A stretch of DNA of 64,000 nt from Synergistetes bacterium ADurb.Bin155 (GTDB lineage: Bacteria > Synergistota > Synergistia > Synergistales > Thermovirgaceae). The stretch is from NCBI GenBank assembly GCA_002070395.1, contig MWDE01000002.1, positions 62,001 to 126,000 of the forward strand. Direction: 5' to 3'. Under the pieces are notes generated by a model. It saw only the letters and a program-made list of their open reading frames with translations. It was not told the DNA's origin and made no database searches. The position numbers and the translations under genes are program-made. Below are positions 33,152 through 41,312 of the stretch, in pieces (position 1 is the stretch's first letter; each line of letters opens with the position of its first letter).

Positions 33152-34128
33152 AAAAAGTGCTGGTCACCTTCCCTGACGACCAGGCCGCCGACCTCGCCGT
33201 GGCGGAGGCCCTCCGCGGTGTCGCGGAGTGTCTGAGGATCCCGAAGGCCGGCGATCCTTCCCGATCCGACGCCTTGAAGGGGGCCGACGCGGTCATAACG
33301 TTCATTACGCAAAAAGAGATGGACCAGGAAGAGCTCGCCCTTCTTAAGGAAGGGTGCCTGCTGCAATCCATGCAGGCCGGGGTCGATGCCCTCCCTTTCG
33401 ACGATATACCCGAAAGGGTGATCATCTGCGCCAATACCGGGGCCTGGGCTGACCCCATGGGCGAACATATTCTTGGCATGATCCTTTCCCTGGGCAAACA
33501 CCTTCAAAAGTGCCACGATCGGCTTTCGAAAGGAATTTTCGACCGCGGCATCATCAATACTTGGTTCCGGGGGAAGACCTGTGGGTTCGTCGGTTTCGGG
33601 GGCATCGCCAAGGCAGTCGCCAGGCTTGTCCGCCCCATCGGGATGAAAGTGATCGCGGTGAATACCAGCGGCAGTACCGATGAAGAGGTCGAATTTATCG
33701 GGACCTTGCAGGACCTTCCGAGGGTACTGGAGGGATCGGACGTGCTGGTGATCGCCGTCCCCCTGACTAGGAAGACCAGGGGGCTCATCGGGCAGAAGGA
33801 ATTGGCCTTGATGAAGGACGACGCGATCCTGATAAACCCCGCCCGCGGTGCGATCATTGATCAAAAGGCTCTCTACGAACGGATGAAGGCCTTTCCGGAG
33901 TTCCGGGTCGGGATCGACGCATGGTGGGAAGAGCCCCTCGTCCAGGGAGAATTCAGGCTGGATCATCCCTTCTTCGAACTGGACAACCTGCTCGGGTCGC
34001 CCCATAACACCAACCTCGTGGGGGGGATCTTCCCCGTAGCGGCTGGGATAGCAGCGAAGAACGTCAGGATCTTCCTGGAGGGGGGAGAACCTAAGAGCGT
34101 TGTGGACAGGAAGGATTACCAGTTCTAG
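33148..34128 (+). CDS. D-2-hydroxyacid dehydrogenase
   Basis: A 326-residue NAD-dependent dehydrogenase of the SerA/lactate family. The NAD site is GFVGFGGIAKAVARLVRPIGM (~150), then VAVPLTRKTRGLIG, ILINPARGAIIDQKAL with the catalytic Arg region, and a catalytic His near LLGSPHNTNLVGG. It overlaps the PLP enzyme gene by 4 bases. A lyase producing a 2-oxoacid followed by a dehydrogenase reducing it would make a redox-balancing pair; this is inference. The substrate is unknown. Confidence 0.88.
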   Translation: MKKVLVTFPDDQAADLAVAEALRGVAECLRIPKAGDPSRSDALKGADAVITFITQKEMDQEELALLKEGCLLQSMQAGVDALPFDDIPERVIICANTGAWADPMGEHILGMILSLGKHLQKCHDRLSKGIFDRGIINTWFRGKTCGFVGFGGIAKAVARLVRPIGMKVIAVNTSGSTDEEVEFIGTLQDLPRVLEGSDVLVIAVPLTRKTRGLIGQKELALMKDDAILINPARGAIIDQKALYERMKAFPEFRVGIDAWWEEPLVQGEFRLDHPFFELDNLLGSPHNTNLVGGIFPVAAGIAAKNVRIFLEGGEPKSVVDRKDYQF

Positions 34129-34147
34129 CGGGGAGGCACGTTAAGTC

Positions 34148-34750
34148 TCAATTCCGCGTCTCGCCGTCACCCCAAATGTTTTCCCTGTCGGCGACCTCGT
34201 AGAGGTGGTCGAGGATCTCGGCGAAGAGGGGGTCGGTTTCGCGGGGCGGATCGGTCCTGAGAAAGGTCCTCTCCCTGGAGATCCCGTTCTCCTTCCAGGA
34301 TTTTCCCTTGGAAATGCAGTTCTGGGTGAAACCCTGCAAGTGGTCCAGGGCCTTGGCGAAGCGGGCCTCGGGTGTTCGGGCCTCCTCGAATTCGTCCCAT
34401 AGGCCTCGGAATTTACCGGCCAGGTCGTTGGGGAGGGAAGAGAACAGGGCCTCCGCCGCCTCTTCCTCCCTTGCCCTTTGCCCTGCCACGGCCGCCTCGT
34501 CGAAGGCGTAGGTGTCGCCGGCGTAGATCTCGACCAGGTCATGGGTCAGGACCAGTTCCAGGGTCCTCAGGAGGTCCGCCTTGAACCCGATCTCGTCCCG
34601 GAGGAGCATGGCCCACAGGGCCAGGTGCCACATATGTTCTGCTATGCTTTCACGGCGGCTGCCGTTACCGAGGTAACCCTTCCTCAGGATGGTCTTGGCC
34701 TTGTCCAGAGTAAAAAGGAATTCCAGGATCATGCCAGTGCGTTCATTCAT
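34148..34750 (-). CDS. HD-domain hydrolase (YfbR/HDDC2-like)
   Basis: A 200-residue HD phosphohydrolase. Metal motifs: SIAEHMWHLALWAMLL (His), LTHDLVEIYAGDTYAFDE (His-Asp) and KALDHLQG (Asp). The pattern is that of YfbR/HDDC2, which dephosphorylates deoxynucleoside 5'-monophosphates. ATG 34750 was chosen because GGAGGG lies about 7 bases upstream. It is convergent with the dehydrogenase and divergent from the gene at 34903. Confidence 0.86.
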   Translation of the reverse strand: MNERTGMILEFLFTLDKAKTILRKGYLGNGSRRESIAEHMWHLALWAMLLRDEIGFKADLLRTLELVLTHDLVEIYAGDTYAFDEAAVAGQRAREEEAAEALFSSLPNDLAGKFRGLWDEFEEARTPEARFAKALDHLQGFTQNCISKGKSWKENGISRERTFLRTDPPRETDPLFAEILDHLYEVADRENIWGDGETRN

Positions 34751-34902
34751 CAAAAACCCTCCAGTGTAAGATGTCGGCCCAGGAAAGTCTGAAACGGTCA
34801 TTGGCCTTTGGGGTCGGATGCATTATATATAAAGGGTCGTGCAGCCTATCCAGCTCCCCCAGTTTTTTTGGGGGGGATAATTCCAAGGAGGTGCTATTTC
34901 GG

Positions 34903-36153
34903 ATGATCGATACCAGGTACAGGGATATACCCCAGCGAAGGGAAGATTTTCCCGCCCTCGCCAGGGTCCACAACGGCTACCCGCTGGCTTTCTTCGATGG
35001 CCCTGGAGGCACCCAGGTCCCCCAGGCGGTGATAGATGCCGTAACATCTTACTACCATACGTGCAATTCCAATACCCACGGTTTTTTCGTGACCACCAAC
35101 GAGACGGACAAGATCATCGAGGACACGAGGGAAAGGGTGGCCGAATTCCTGGGCGCTGACAGCGGCAGGCTTATCTCCTTCGGCCACAACATGACCAGCC
35201 TGAACTTCGCCCTGAGCCGTGGTATAGGCAAGATGCTTATGCCGGGCGAGGAAGTCCTTATCACCCAACTGGACCATGAGGCCAACAGGGGTCCATGGCT
35301 CTCCCTAAGGGAGGAGGGGGTGGTCGTCAGGGAGGTGTCTCTCCTTCCCGACGGAACGCTGGACTATGATGATCTCGCCGCCAAGATCAACGAGAACACG
35401 CGGCTCGTGGCGATGGGTTTTTCTTCAAACGCTCTCGGTACCGTCAACGATGTGGCCCTTGCCAGGGAATTGACTCACAAGGTAGGAGCCCTGCTCCTCG
35501 TCGATGCCGTCCATTACGTCCCGCACTTTCCCGTCGACGTCAAGGCCCTCGGCATGGACTTCCTGCTTTGCTCGGCTTACAAGTTCTACGGGACCCACAT
35601 AGGCATCCTCTACTCGAGGGAGGGGCTCCTTGACCGGGTACCTGTGCAAAACCTAAGGACCCAGGAACAACAGGCGCCCTACCGGATCGAGACGGGCACC
35701 CTCAACCACGCAGCCATCGCCGGCGTCAAATCAGCGGTGGAATACCTTTCCACCTTCGGCGCGGGGAATGATCTGCGTTCGAGGATCGTAACCGGGATGG
35801 AAAGGATCGGCGAGTACGAACACATCCTTGGCAAGGAGATCTACCTGGGCCTAAGAGAAATTAAGGGGGTAGAGGTCGTCGGTCCGGCCTTCACTTCAGA
35901 GAGGAGGGCCCCGACGGTCTCCTTCACCATGGAAGGCATGAACCCCATCGAAGTATGCCGGCTGCTCGACAGGCGGGGTATCTGCGCTTGGGATGGGCAC
36001 TTCTACGCGGTGCGCCCCATCGAGGTCCTCGGCCTTCTGGAAAAGGGTGGGGTCACCAGGGTGGGTGTATCGCTCTACAACACCTCCGAGGAAGTCAAGA
36101 GGCTGCTGGAAGCCGTCAGCGATATCGCCGGAGGAAGGCTCCGGGGGGATTGA
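34903..36153 (+). CDS. Class V aminotransferase, cysteine desulfurase-like
   Basis: A 416-residue PLP enzyme close to the SufS/CsdA fold. Motifs: FFDGPGGTQVPQAVIDAV, HNMTSLNFALSRGIG, LDHEANRGPWLSL, LLLVDAVHYVPHFPVDVKALG, and the PLP-lysine site LLCSAYKFYGTHIGILY. It matches the cysteine-desulfurase-like subfamily known from TIGR01976, whose reaction is not settled. The active-site Cys expected in desulfurases is not obvious. AAGGAGG lies 11 bases before ATG 34903. Homoserine dehydrogenase follows after 2 bases. Confidence 0.87.
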   Translation: MIDTRYRDIPQRREDFPALARVHNGYPLAFFDGPGGTQVPQAVIDAVTSYYHTCNSNTHGFFVTTNETDKIIEDTRERVAEFLGADSGRLISFGHNMTSLNFALSRGIGKMLMPGEEVLITQLDHEANRGPWLSLREEGVVVREVSLLPDGTLDYDDLAAKINENTRLVAMGFSSNALGTVNDVALARELTHKVGALLLVDAVHYVPHFPVDVKALGMDFLLCSAYKFYGTHIGILYSREGLLDRVPVQNLRTQEQQAPYRIETGTLNHAAIAGVKSAVEYLSTFGAGNDLRSRIVTGMERIGEYEHILGKEIYLGLREIKGVEVVGPAFTSERRAPTVSFTMEGMNPIEVCRLLDRRGICAWDGHFYAVRPIEVLGLLEKGGVTRVGVSLYNTSEEVKRLLEAVSDIAGGRLRGD

Positions 36154-36155
36154 AG

Positions 36156-37181
36156 ATGAGGGTCCTCTTCATCGGGTTCGGCAACGTGGGGAGAAGGATG
36201 GCCAGGATCCTCACCGTTGAGAGATCGAAATTCCCAGGGATGAAACCCCTTGACGATCTCGTCACGGTGGGAATAGTCACAAGGAAGAGCGGGGCCCTGA
36301 TCTCTCCTTTCGGGGTGGACCTTGAGGGAGCCCTGAAGGAGATGGAAAGCCACGGCTCTTTCAATGAAAAGAACAGGGGTTTCTGCCCTCTCACTGCCGA
36401 GGAGGCTGTATCCAGCCTGGATTTCGATGTTTTGCTGGAATTATCGACCCTTTCGATCGAAAACAGGGGCGAACCGGCGATATCCCATGTCAGGAAGGCC
36501 CTTGAAAGAGGCCGTCACGTGGTCTCCGCCAATAAGGGCCCCGTGGCTTTCGCGTACAGGGAATTATCGCAATTAGCCGACCTTGCCGGAAGACGATTCC
36601 TTTTCGAGACGACCGTTATGGACGGTGCGCCGGTTTTCAATCTTTACAGGTCTTGCCTGAAGGGTTGTGTTGTTCGATCGGTCGACGGGATACTGAACTC
36701 CACGACCAACTACATCCTGGGAAGAATGGAAGAAGGCACGGAGTTCGCCCAGGCTGTGCGCGAGGCACAGGATATAGGGGTGGCGGAAGCAGACCCTGGT
36801 CACGATATCGACGGGTGGGACGCGGCGGCGAAGGTGGCCGCCCTGGCAAACGTCCTGCTCGGAGGCGATGTGAACCCTTACGATGTTCAAAGGGAAGGGA
36901 TCGGCGCTGTCGATAGGAGGCGGGTGGGGGAGGCGATACGGTCGGGCAGAAGGCTGAAGCTTGTCTGCCGGGCATGGCGTGATGAAAAGGGCGTCCAGGG
37001 AAAGGTCGGCCTGGAAGAGTTGCCGATGGATCACCCCTTTTCGATGATCGGCGGAGGCGGTGCGGTACTGAGGATCCACACGGACCTCATGGGTCCCATC
37101 CTCGTGACCCAGGAGAACCCCGACCTTTACGACACGGCCTATGGGGTCCTGGCGGACCTGCTAAGCCTGAAGCATGGGTAA
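36156..37181 (+). CDS. hom: Homoserine dehydrogenase
   Basis: A 341-residue NAD(P)-dependent enzyme reducing aspartate semialdehyde to homoserine for threonine and methionine synthesis. The N-terminal nucleotide site is VLFIGFGNVGRRMARIL. Catalytic-domain motifs are ANKGPVAFAYREL, FETTVMDGAPVFNLYR, and ILNSTTNYILGRME...AEADPGHDIDGWDAAAK. It has no C-terminal ACT regulatory domain, as in the short forms. ATG 36156 sits 2 bases after the preceding stop with GGGGGGAT upstream. Confidence 0.93.
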   Translation: MRVLFIGFGNVGRRMARILTVERSKFPGMKPLDDLVTVGIVTRKSGALISPFGVDLEGALKEMESHGSFNEKNRGFCPLTAEEAVSSLDFDVLLELSTLSIENRGEPAISHVRKALERGRHVVSANKGPVAFAYRELSQLADLAGRRFLFETTVMDGAPVFNLYRSCLKGCVVRSVDGILNSTTNYILGRMEEGTEFAQAVREAQDIGVAEADPGHDIDGWDAAAKVAALANVLLGGDVNPYDVQREGIGAVDRRRVGEAIRSGRRLKLVCRAWRDEKGVQGKVGLEELPMDHPFSMIGGGGAVLRIHTDLMGPILVTQENPDLYDTAYGVLADLLSLKHG

Positions 37182-37202
37182 CAATGGTCCCCCTGAAGGG
37201 GC

Positions 37203-37231
37203 TTGCACCAAGCGGGTTTGAAAGGTATATT
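37203..37231 (+). promoter_or_regulatory. Rubrerythrin promoter
   Basis: TTGCAC (37203-37208), a 17-base spacer and TATATT (37226-37231), shortly before the strong AAGGAGGG site. Confidence 0.7.
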
Positions 37232-37261
37232 TAAAATAGTTTTGAAAAAGGAGGGATGGAT

Positions 37262-37762
37262 TTGGCCAGGGAGAAAACGAAGAAGAACCTGGAGGAAGCT
37301 TTTTGCGGAGAATCACAGGCAAATCGAAAGTACCTTGCTTTTGCGAAAAAGGCTGACGATGAGGGTAACCATCAGGTAGGAAAGCTTTTCAGGGCAGTCG
37401 CCGAGGCTGAGACGATCCATGCCCATTCGCATATGAGGTCTTTGGGTATGATCGGTTCTACCGTCGAGAACCTGGATGCCGCCATCGCCGGCGAGACCTA
37501 CGAGTTCACGAGCATGTACCCTTCGTTTATTGAAGATGCGGTGATGGAAGGTGAGAAGCAGTCCGAGAGGTCCTTCCACTTTGCCAATGAAGCGGAAAAG
37601 GTCCATGCCAACCTGTTCCGGAAGGCCAGGGAGAACCTGCTTTCCGCAAGGGACGTCGATTATTTTGTATGTTCCGTCTGTGGCTACATAGCCGAGGAGG
37701 AAGCACCCGACACCTGCCCTATATGCGGGGCCAAAAAAGAGGCTTTCAAACTGGTCGAGTAA
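37262..37762 (+). CDS. rbr: Rubrerythrin
   Basis: Rubrerythrin is a di-iron peroxidase that protects anaerobes from hydrogen peroxide. The 166-residue protein has the four-helix di-iron ligands in ESQANRKY, EAETIHAHSH, EGEKQSER and NEAEKVHAN. The C-terminal rubredoxin domain has CSVCGYIAEEEAPDTCPICGA. TTG 37262 is preferred because AAGGAGGG (37248-37255) is 6 bases upstream; an ATG at 37256 touches that site. tpx follows 29 bases later, so two peroxide-removing systems are linked. Confidence 0.95.
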   Translation: MAREKTKKNLEEAFCGESQANRKYLAFAKKADDEGNHQVGKLFRAVAEAETIHAHSHMRSLGMIGSTVENLDAAIAGETYEFTSMYPSFIEDAVMEGEKQSERSFHFANEAEKVHANLFRKARENLLSARDVDYFVCSVCGYIAEEEAPDTCPICGAKKEAFKLVE

Positions 37763-37791
37763 GGTCGACCTTTTCAAAGGAGGTTGCCGTC

Positions 37792-38304
37792 TTGGAAAGG
37801 AAAGGGGTTGTGACCATGAAAGGAGCTCCGGTGACGCTGCTGGGCCCGGAGCTGGACGTCGGGGAGAAGGTGCCCGGTTTTACAGTCCTTGACCGGTCAC
37901 TCAAGGAAGTGACCCTTGATGATTTTGAGGGAAAGATAAAGGTCATTTCGGTCACACCTTCTCTCGACACCCCGGTCTGTGATCTCCAAGCCCACTGGTT
38001 CAACGAGGAAGCGTCATCCCTCCCCGGCGACGTCGCCGTACTCAACGTCAGCATGGACCTCCCCTTCGCCATCGACAGGTTCTGCATTGCCGGCGGCATC
38101 GATTCCATCGAGGTCCTATCGGACCACCGGGATGCGTCCTTCGGGCAGGGGTGGGGTGTTCTCATCAAGGAACTTCGCCTGCTCGCTAGGTCCGTGTTCA
38201 TCATCGACAGGAACAACATTCTCCGGTACAAGGAGATCGTGCCCGAGGCCACGACGCCCCCCGACTACGATTCCGCCCTGGCCGCGTTGAAAGTGCTTCG
38301 ATAA
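37792..38304 (+). CDS. tpx: Thiol peroxidase
   Basis: Tpx is an atypical 2-Cys peroxiredoxin reducing peroxides with thioredoxin-like donors. The 170-residue product has the peroxidatic motif TPSLDTPVCDLQ and the resolving-Cys motif DLPFAIDRFC. The start is TTG 37792 (product MERKGVVTMKGAPVTLLGPEL, typical of the family), with AAAGGAGG (37776-37783) 8 bases upstream; the ATG at 37816 would remove the conserved N-terminus. Confidence 0.94.
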   Translation: MERKGVVTMKGAPVTLLGPELDVGEKVPGFTVLDRSLKEVTLDDFEGKIKVISVTPSLDTPVCDLQAHWFNEEASSLPGDVAVLNVSMDLPFAIDRFCIAGGIDSIEVLSDHRDASFGQGWGVLIKELRLLARSVFIIDRNNILRYKEIVPEATTPPDYDSALAALKVLR

Positions 38305-38322
38305 AGCCGATCTTCGAGTTTG

Positions 38323-38346
38323 AAGGGCCCCCTGGGGCCCTTTTTT
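38323..38346 (+). terminator. Terminator after tpx
   Basis: An AAGGGCC/GGCCCTT hairpin with a GC-rich short loop (38323-38342) followed by six T. A TATATT soon after (38363-38368) may be the -10 box of the next unit. Confidence 0.75.
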
Positions 38347-38403
38347 GTTGGTGGGGATGGGGTATATTATCAGGGGAGAGCGATCCTGGAAGGGGTTGAA
38401 AGA

Positions 38404-39399
38404 ATGTACAAGATCAGGGTCCTGAACAGCGAAGATCTGAAAAAACTTCTGGACATCAAGGACGTTATCTCCGCCGTAGAGACCGCTTATGAGCAGTATT
38501 CCAGGGGCGAGGCTGAACTTTTTCCCGTTATTGCCCATGAATTCGAGCGGGGGTCACGGGAGTTGGATATCAAGTCGGGGTTCCTCTCAGGGACGGGCCT
38601 CGCGGGACTCAAGGTGATCGGATACGTGGCCGACAACCCGGAGAAGCGGAGGATACCGGCGATATCAGGGATCGTCATCGTGCTCAGCCTTGAGACGGGG
38701 AGACCGGTGGGCATGCTGGACGGCATGGTCATCACCAATATCAGGACTGGAGCCGCTGGTGCCATAGGCGCGAAGCATCTGGCCAGGGAGGGATCCAGCA
38801 ATATCCTGGTGGTCGGCACCGGTGCCCAGGGGAGGGTTCAGGTGCAAGGCCTGACCAAGGTCCTCCCGGGGATCGAGGTTATACGGGCAGCAGGGAGGGA
38901 TCCCGAGAAACTCTCACGGTTCGTGGGCGAAATGTCAGTTCTCTACCCCCAGATACACTTCCAGGAAGTCCCGATGGGTGGGCTTCCGGAGGCCGTCTCC
39001 TTGTCCGATGTCGTCGTGAGCTGCACACCTTCTCACGAACCCTTGATCAGGGCGGAATGGGTCCGTCCCGGGACCCATATTAACGCGATCGGCGCTGACT
39101 TCCCAGGTAAACAGGAGTTGGACGAGCACCTGCTGCCCCTTGCCCGGCTCGTCGCCGACAGTAAGGCTCAATCGTTGGAGATAGGCGAGTTCCAGACGGC
39201 CTTCAAAAAGGGGCTCATTGGGGAGTCCGACGTGATCGAGATCGGGAGCATCCTATCCGGCGAAGCCCGAGGGAGGGTAAACGATGAGGAGATCACCATC
39301 TTTGACACCTCCGGCATGGCTCTTCAGGATATAGTCACCGCCAATCTCGCACTGGTCAGGGCCCTGGAACGCGGGATCGGTTCGCTGGTGAACCTGTAA
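38404..39399 (+). CDS. Ornithine cyclodeaminase/mu-crystallin family protein
   Basis: A 331-residue NAD-binding protein. Motifs: GLAGLKVIGYVADNPEKRRIPAISG, GMVITNIRTGAAGAIGAKHLA, the Rossmann motif ILVVGTGAQGRVQV, and VVVSCTPSHEPLI, GTHINAIGADFPGKQELD. The family includes ornithine cyclodeaminase, alanine dehydrogenase (archaeal type), ketimine reductase and others, so the reaction is not fixed. An operon with a threonine-dehydratase-like gene 18 bases downstream suggests amino-acid breakdown. ATG 38404 was preferred over the longer upstream frame, which runs into the terminator. Confidence 0.87.
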   Translation: MYKIRVLNSEDLKKLLDIKDVISAVETAYEQYSRGEAELFPVIAHEFERGSRELDIKSGFLSGTGLAGLKVIGYVADNPEKRRIPAISGIVIVLSLETGRPVGMLDGMVITNIRTGAAGAIGAKHLAREGSSNILVVGTGAQGRVQVQGLTKVLPGIEVIRAAGRDPEKLSRFVGEMSVLYPQIHFQEVPMGGLPEAVSLSDVVVSCTPSHEPLIRAEWVRPGTHINAIGADFPGKQELDEHLLPLARLVADSKAQSLEIGEFQTAFKKGLIGESDVIEIGSILSGEARGRVNDEEITIFDTSGMALQDIVTANLALVRALERGIGSLVNL

Positions 39400-39417
39400 C
39401 GTCGGGGGTGGTTCTTC

Positions 39418-40401
39418 ATGGTGATAGCTCCAGAGATGAAAGATGTGCTTAAAGCGGCGAGATTTCTCGTGGGCAGGATAAGAAAAACCCCCGTCGAGAA
39501 GTCTTACTCCCTTTCGGATATGGCGGGCTCCGAGGTATTCCTCAAGTGGGAGAATCAACAGCTTTGCGGTTCCTTCAAGATAAGAGGAGCCCTTAACAAG
39601 ATGTATTCCCTCACCTCTCTGGAAAGGGGTAGGGGAGTCATTACCGCCTCGTCGGGGAATCACGCCCAGGGTGTGGCCATGGCGGCAAGCCTTCTCGGGG
39701 TCAGGGCGGTCATCTGTGTCCCCGGTTCGTGTCCCGAAACGAAGAGGGAAGCGATCCTCTCGAGGGGCTCAGGGTTGGTTGACCTCAGGGTCATCGGGCG
39801 CTTTTACGATGAAGCCGAGGCCGAAGCCAAGGCAGTTGCCGAAAGAGATGGGCTCGTCTATGTCTCGGCCTATGAAGATCACCATATCGTCAGCGGCCAG
39901 GGGACCCTGGGCCTTGAGTTCCTTATGGAGGTGCCCGACCTGGACCTATTGATCGTTCCCATCAGCGGTGGGGGGTTGATCTCGGGGGTTGCCACGGCGG
40001 CCAGGGCCCTGAGGCCCGGCATAGAGGTCATAGGAGTCCATGCCTCGGCCAACCCCTCCTGGAAGGTAGCCTGGGAGAACGGTGCCGTGATGCCGGTGGC
40101 AGAGAATGACACCTATGCCGATGCCCTTTCGGGAGCGGCTTCGGGGATACTTTTCCCGTTGGTCAGGAAGATAGTGTCGGGTCTTTCCGACGTTTCGGAG
40201 CGTGAGATAGCAAAGGCGATCGTTTTTTTACACTCAAACCATCACCAGGTGGTTGAGGGCGCCGGTTCCATCGGCGTGGCCGCGCTTATGGCGCGGCGGA
40301 TCGTAACCAGTGGCCGGAAGACGGGCATAGTGATAAGCGGGGGCAATATAAGCGACAGAACGATCCTCAAGGCTTACAAGGAAGCAGGTGATTTCAAATG
40401 A
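39418..40401 (+). CDS. Threonine/serine dehydratase
   Basis: A 327-residue fold-type II PLP enzyme without the C-terminal ACT domain of biosynthetic IlvA, so it resembles catabolic TdcB. The PLP lysine is in LCGSFKIRGALNK. Other motifs are ASSGNHAQGVAMAA (substrate loop), SGGGLISGVATAA (phosphate loop), and GIVISGGNIS at the end. The reaction would be Thr (or Ser) to 2-oxobutyrate (or pyruvate) plus ammonia. The start ATG 39418 follows CGGGGGTGG. The stop overlaps the next small gene. Confidence 0.9.
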   Translation: MVIAPEMKDVLKAARFLVGRIRKTPVEKSYSLSDMAGSEVFLKWENQQLCGSFKIRGALNKMYSLTSLERGRGVITASSGNHAQGVAMAASLLGVRAVICVPGSCPETKREAILSRGSGLVDLRVIGRFYDEAEAEAKAVAERDGLVYVSAYEDHHIVSGQGTLGLEFLMEVPDLDLLIVPISGGGLISGVATAARALRPGIEVIGVHASANPSWKVAWENGAVMPVAENDTYADALSGAASGILFPLVRKIVSGLSDVSEREIAKAIVFLHSNHHQVVEGAGSIGVAALMARRIVTSGRKTGIVISGGNISDRTILKAYKEAGDFK

Positions 40402-40622
40402 GCGGTAAGGATGGGAAGGATGGGGATGAAAAAGGCAAGGAGGGTGGGAGGAAGCATTCACCCTTGACAGCGCTCCTTTTCCTGACCGTTACGTTGGCCC
40501 TGGCCGTCAAGTTCCTGATCAACGTTCCCTTTTTTCGGCAATTTTTTTCGGGTTACGGGAAGTTTGCCCTCCTTCCGGTACTGTTCTACCTGGGGTACAT
40601 TGGTATCCACCGTAAAAGCTGA
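40398..40622 (+). CDS. Small membrane protein, 74 aa
   Basis: The N-terminal 20 residues are Lys/Gly/Asp-rich (MSGKDGKDGDEKGKEGGRK). Two hydrophobic helices follow: SPLTALLFLTVTLALAVKFLI and KFALLPVLFYLGYIGI. It overlaps the dehydratase by 4 bases, suggesting translational coupling. No family was recognised. Confidence 0.65.
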   Translation: MSGKDGKDGDEKGKEGGRKHSPLTALLFLTVTLALAVKFLINVPFFRQFFSGYGKFALLPVLFYLGYIGIHRKS

Positions 40623-40787
40623 AGGACCCTCCTTTTATGCTTTATGCCCCCGACCCTTACGTTTTTGGGGGCGCCGGGGTTCATAGTCTTTACCTCGGGA
40701 GCCCGGCATCCTCGCGGCCCTTCCGTGGGTCCCATCTTTCTTCTTGTCGAGGTCAAAGGTCGCGGTCCGATTGAAGATTCCTGCAGG

Positions 40788-41312
40788 CTACACTTCCCGG
40801 AAAGCGGATGAAGGGGGCGATGGGAGGTCCCTGATCTCCTCCCTGGACTCGACCACTTTCAGCTTGGCCGCCGCCGAATCCTCCCAGACCTTTTCATGGA
40901 CCGCTTCGTCGAAAAGGGCGATGATCCTGGCCGCGAAAAGAGCCGCATTCCGGGCAGCCGCTATCCCCACTGCCCCCACGGGGACGCCCGGCGGCATCTG
41001 GGCCACCGAAAGCAGCGCATCCATGCCTCCCAGGGTTCCCGCCGGCGCGGGGACCCCAATGACCGGGAGGGTGGTATGGGCTGCCAGCGCCCCGGGAAGA
41101 GCGGCCGAAAGACCTGCCACGGCGATGATGACCTTGAGACCCCTCGCCCTGGCGTTCCTCGCGTAGTTGGCCACGTCGTCGGGGGTGCGGTGGGCTGAAG
41201 CCACCGTCATCTCAAAGGGTATCCCCAGGGTCCCGAGGACTTCCTTGGCTTTGACCCCCAGCTCGAGGTCCGAAATAGAGCCCAGGACTATCCCGACAAC
41301 CGGTCCTTCCAA
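40788..41312 (-). CDS. purE: 5-(carboxyamino)imidazole ribonucleotide mutase / AIR carboxylase PurE
   Basis: PurE makes CAIR in purine synthesis. The 174-residue product has VGIVLGSISDLELG, the active-site ASAHRTPDDV, and MPPGVPVGAVGIAAARNAALFAARII. The loop usually reading GAGGAAHLPG in class I reads AVAGLSAALPG, so its His is Ala and it partly resembles class II AIR carboxylases. No purK is in the operon. The start is TTG 41312 with AAGGTGG upstream, inside the end of purD (25-base overlap). It is the last gene of the purine operon. Confidence 0.9.
   Translation of the reverse strand: MEGPVVGIVLGSISDLELGVKAKEVLGTLGIPFEMTVASAHRTPDDVANYARNARARGLKVIIAVAGLSAALPGALAAHTTLPVIGVPAPAGTLGGMDALLSVAQMPPGVPVGAVGIAAARNAALFAARIIALFDEAVHEKVWEDSAAAKLKVVESREEIRDLPSPPSSAFREV

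Noticed and set aside
32974-34005. Minus-strand open frame of 343 codons
   Set aside because: It is antisense to the hydroxyacid dehydrogenase and has no family resemblance or ribosome site.
36880-37200. Regulatory ACT domain at the end of homoserine dehydrogenase
   Set aside because: The protein ends at 341 residues, just after the catalytic domain; there is no room for an ACT domain.
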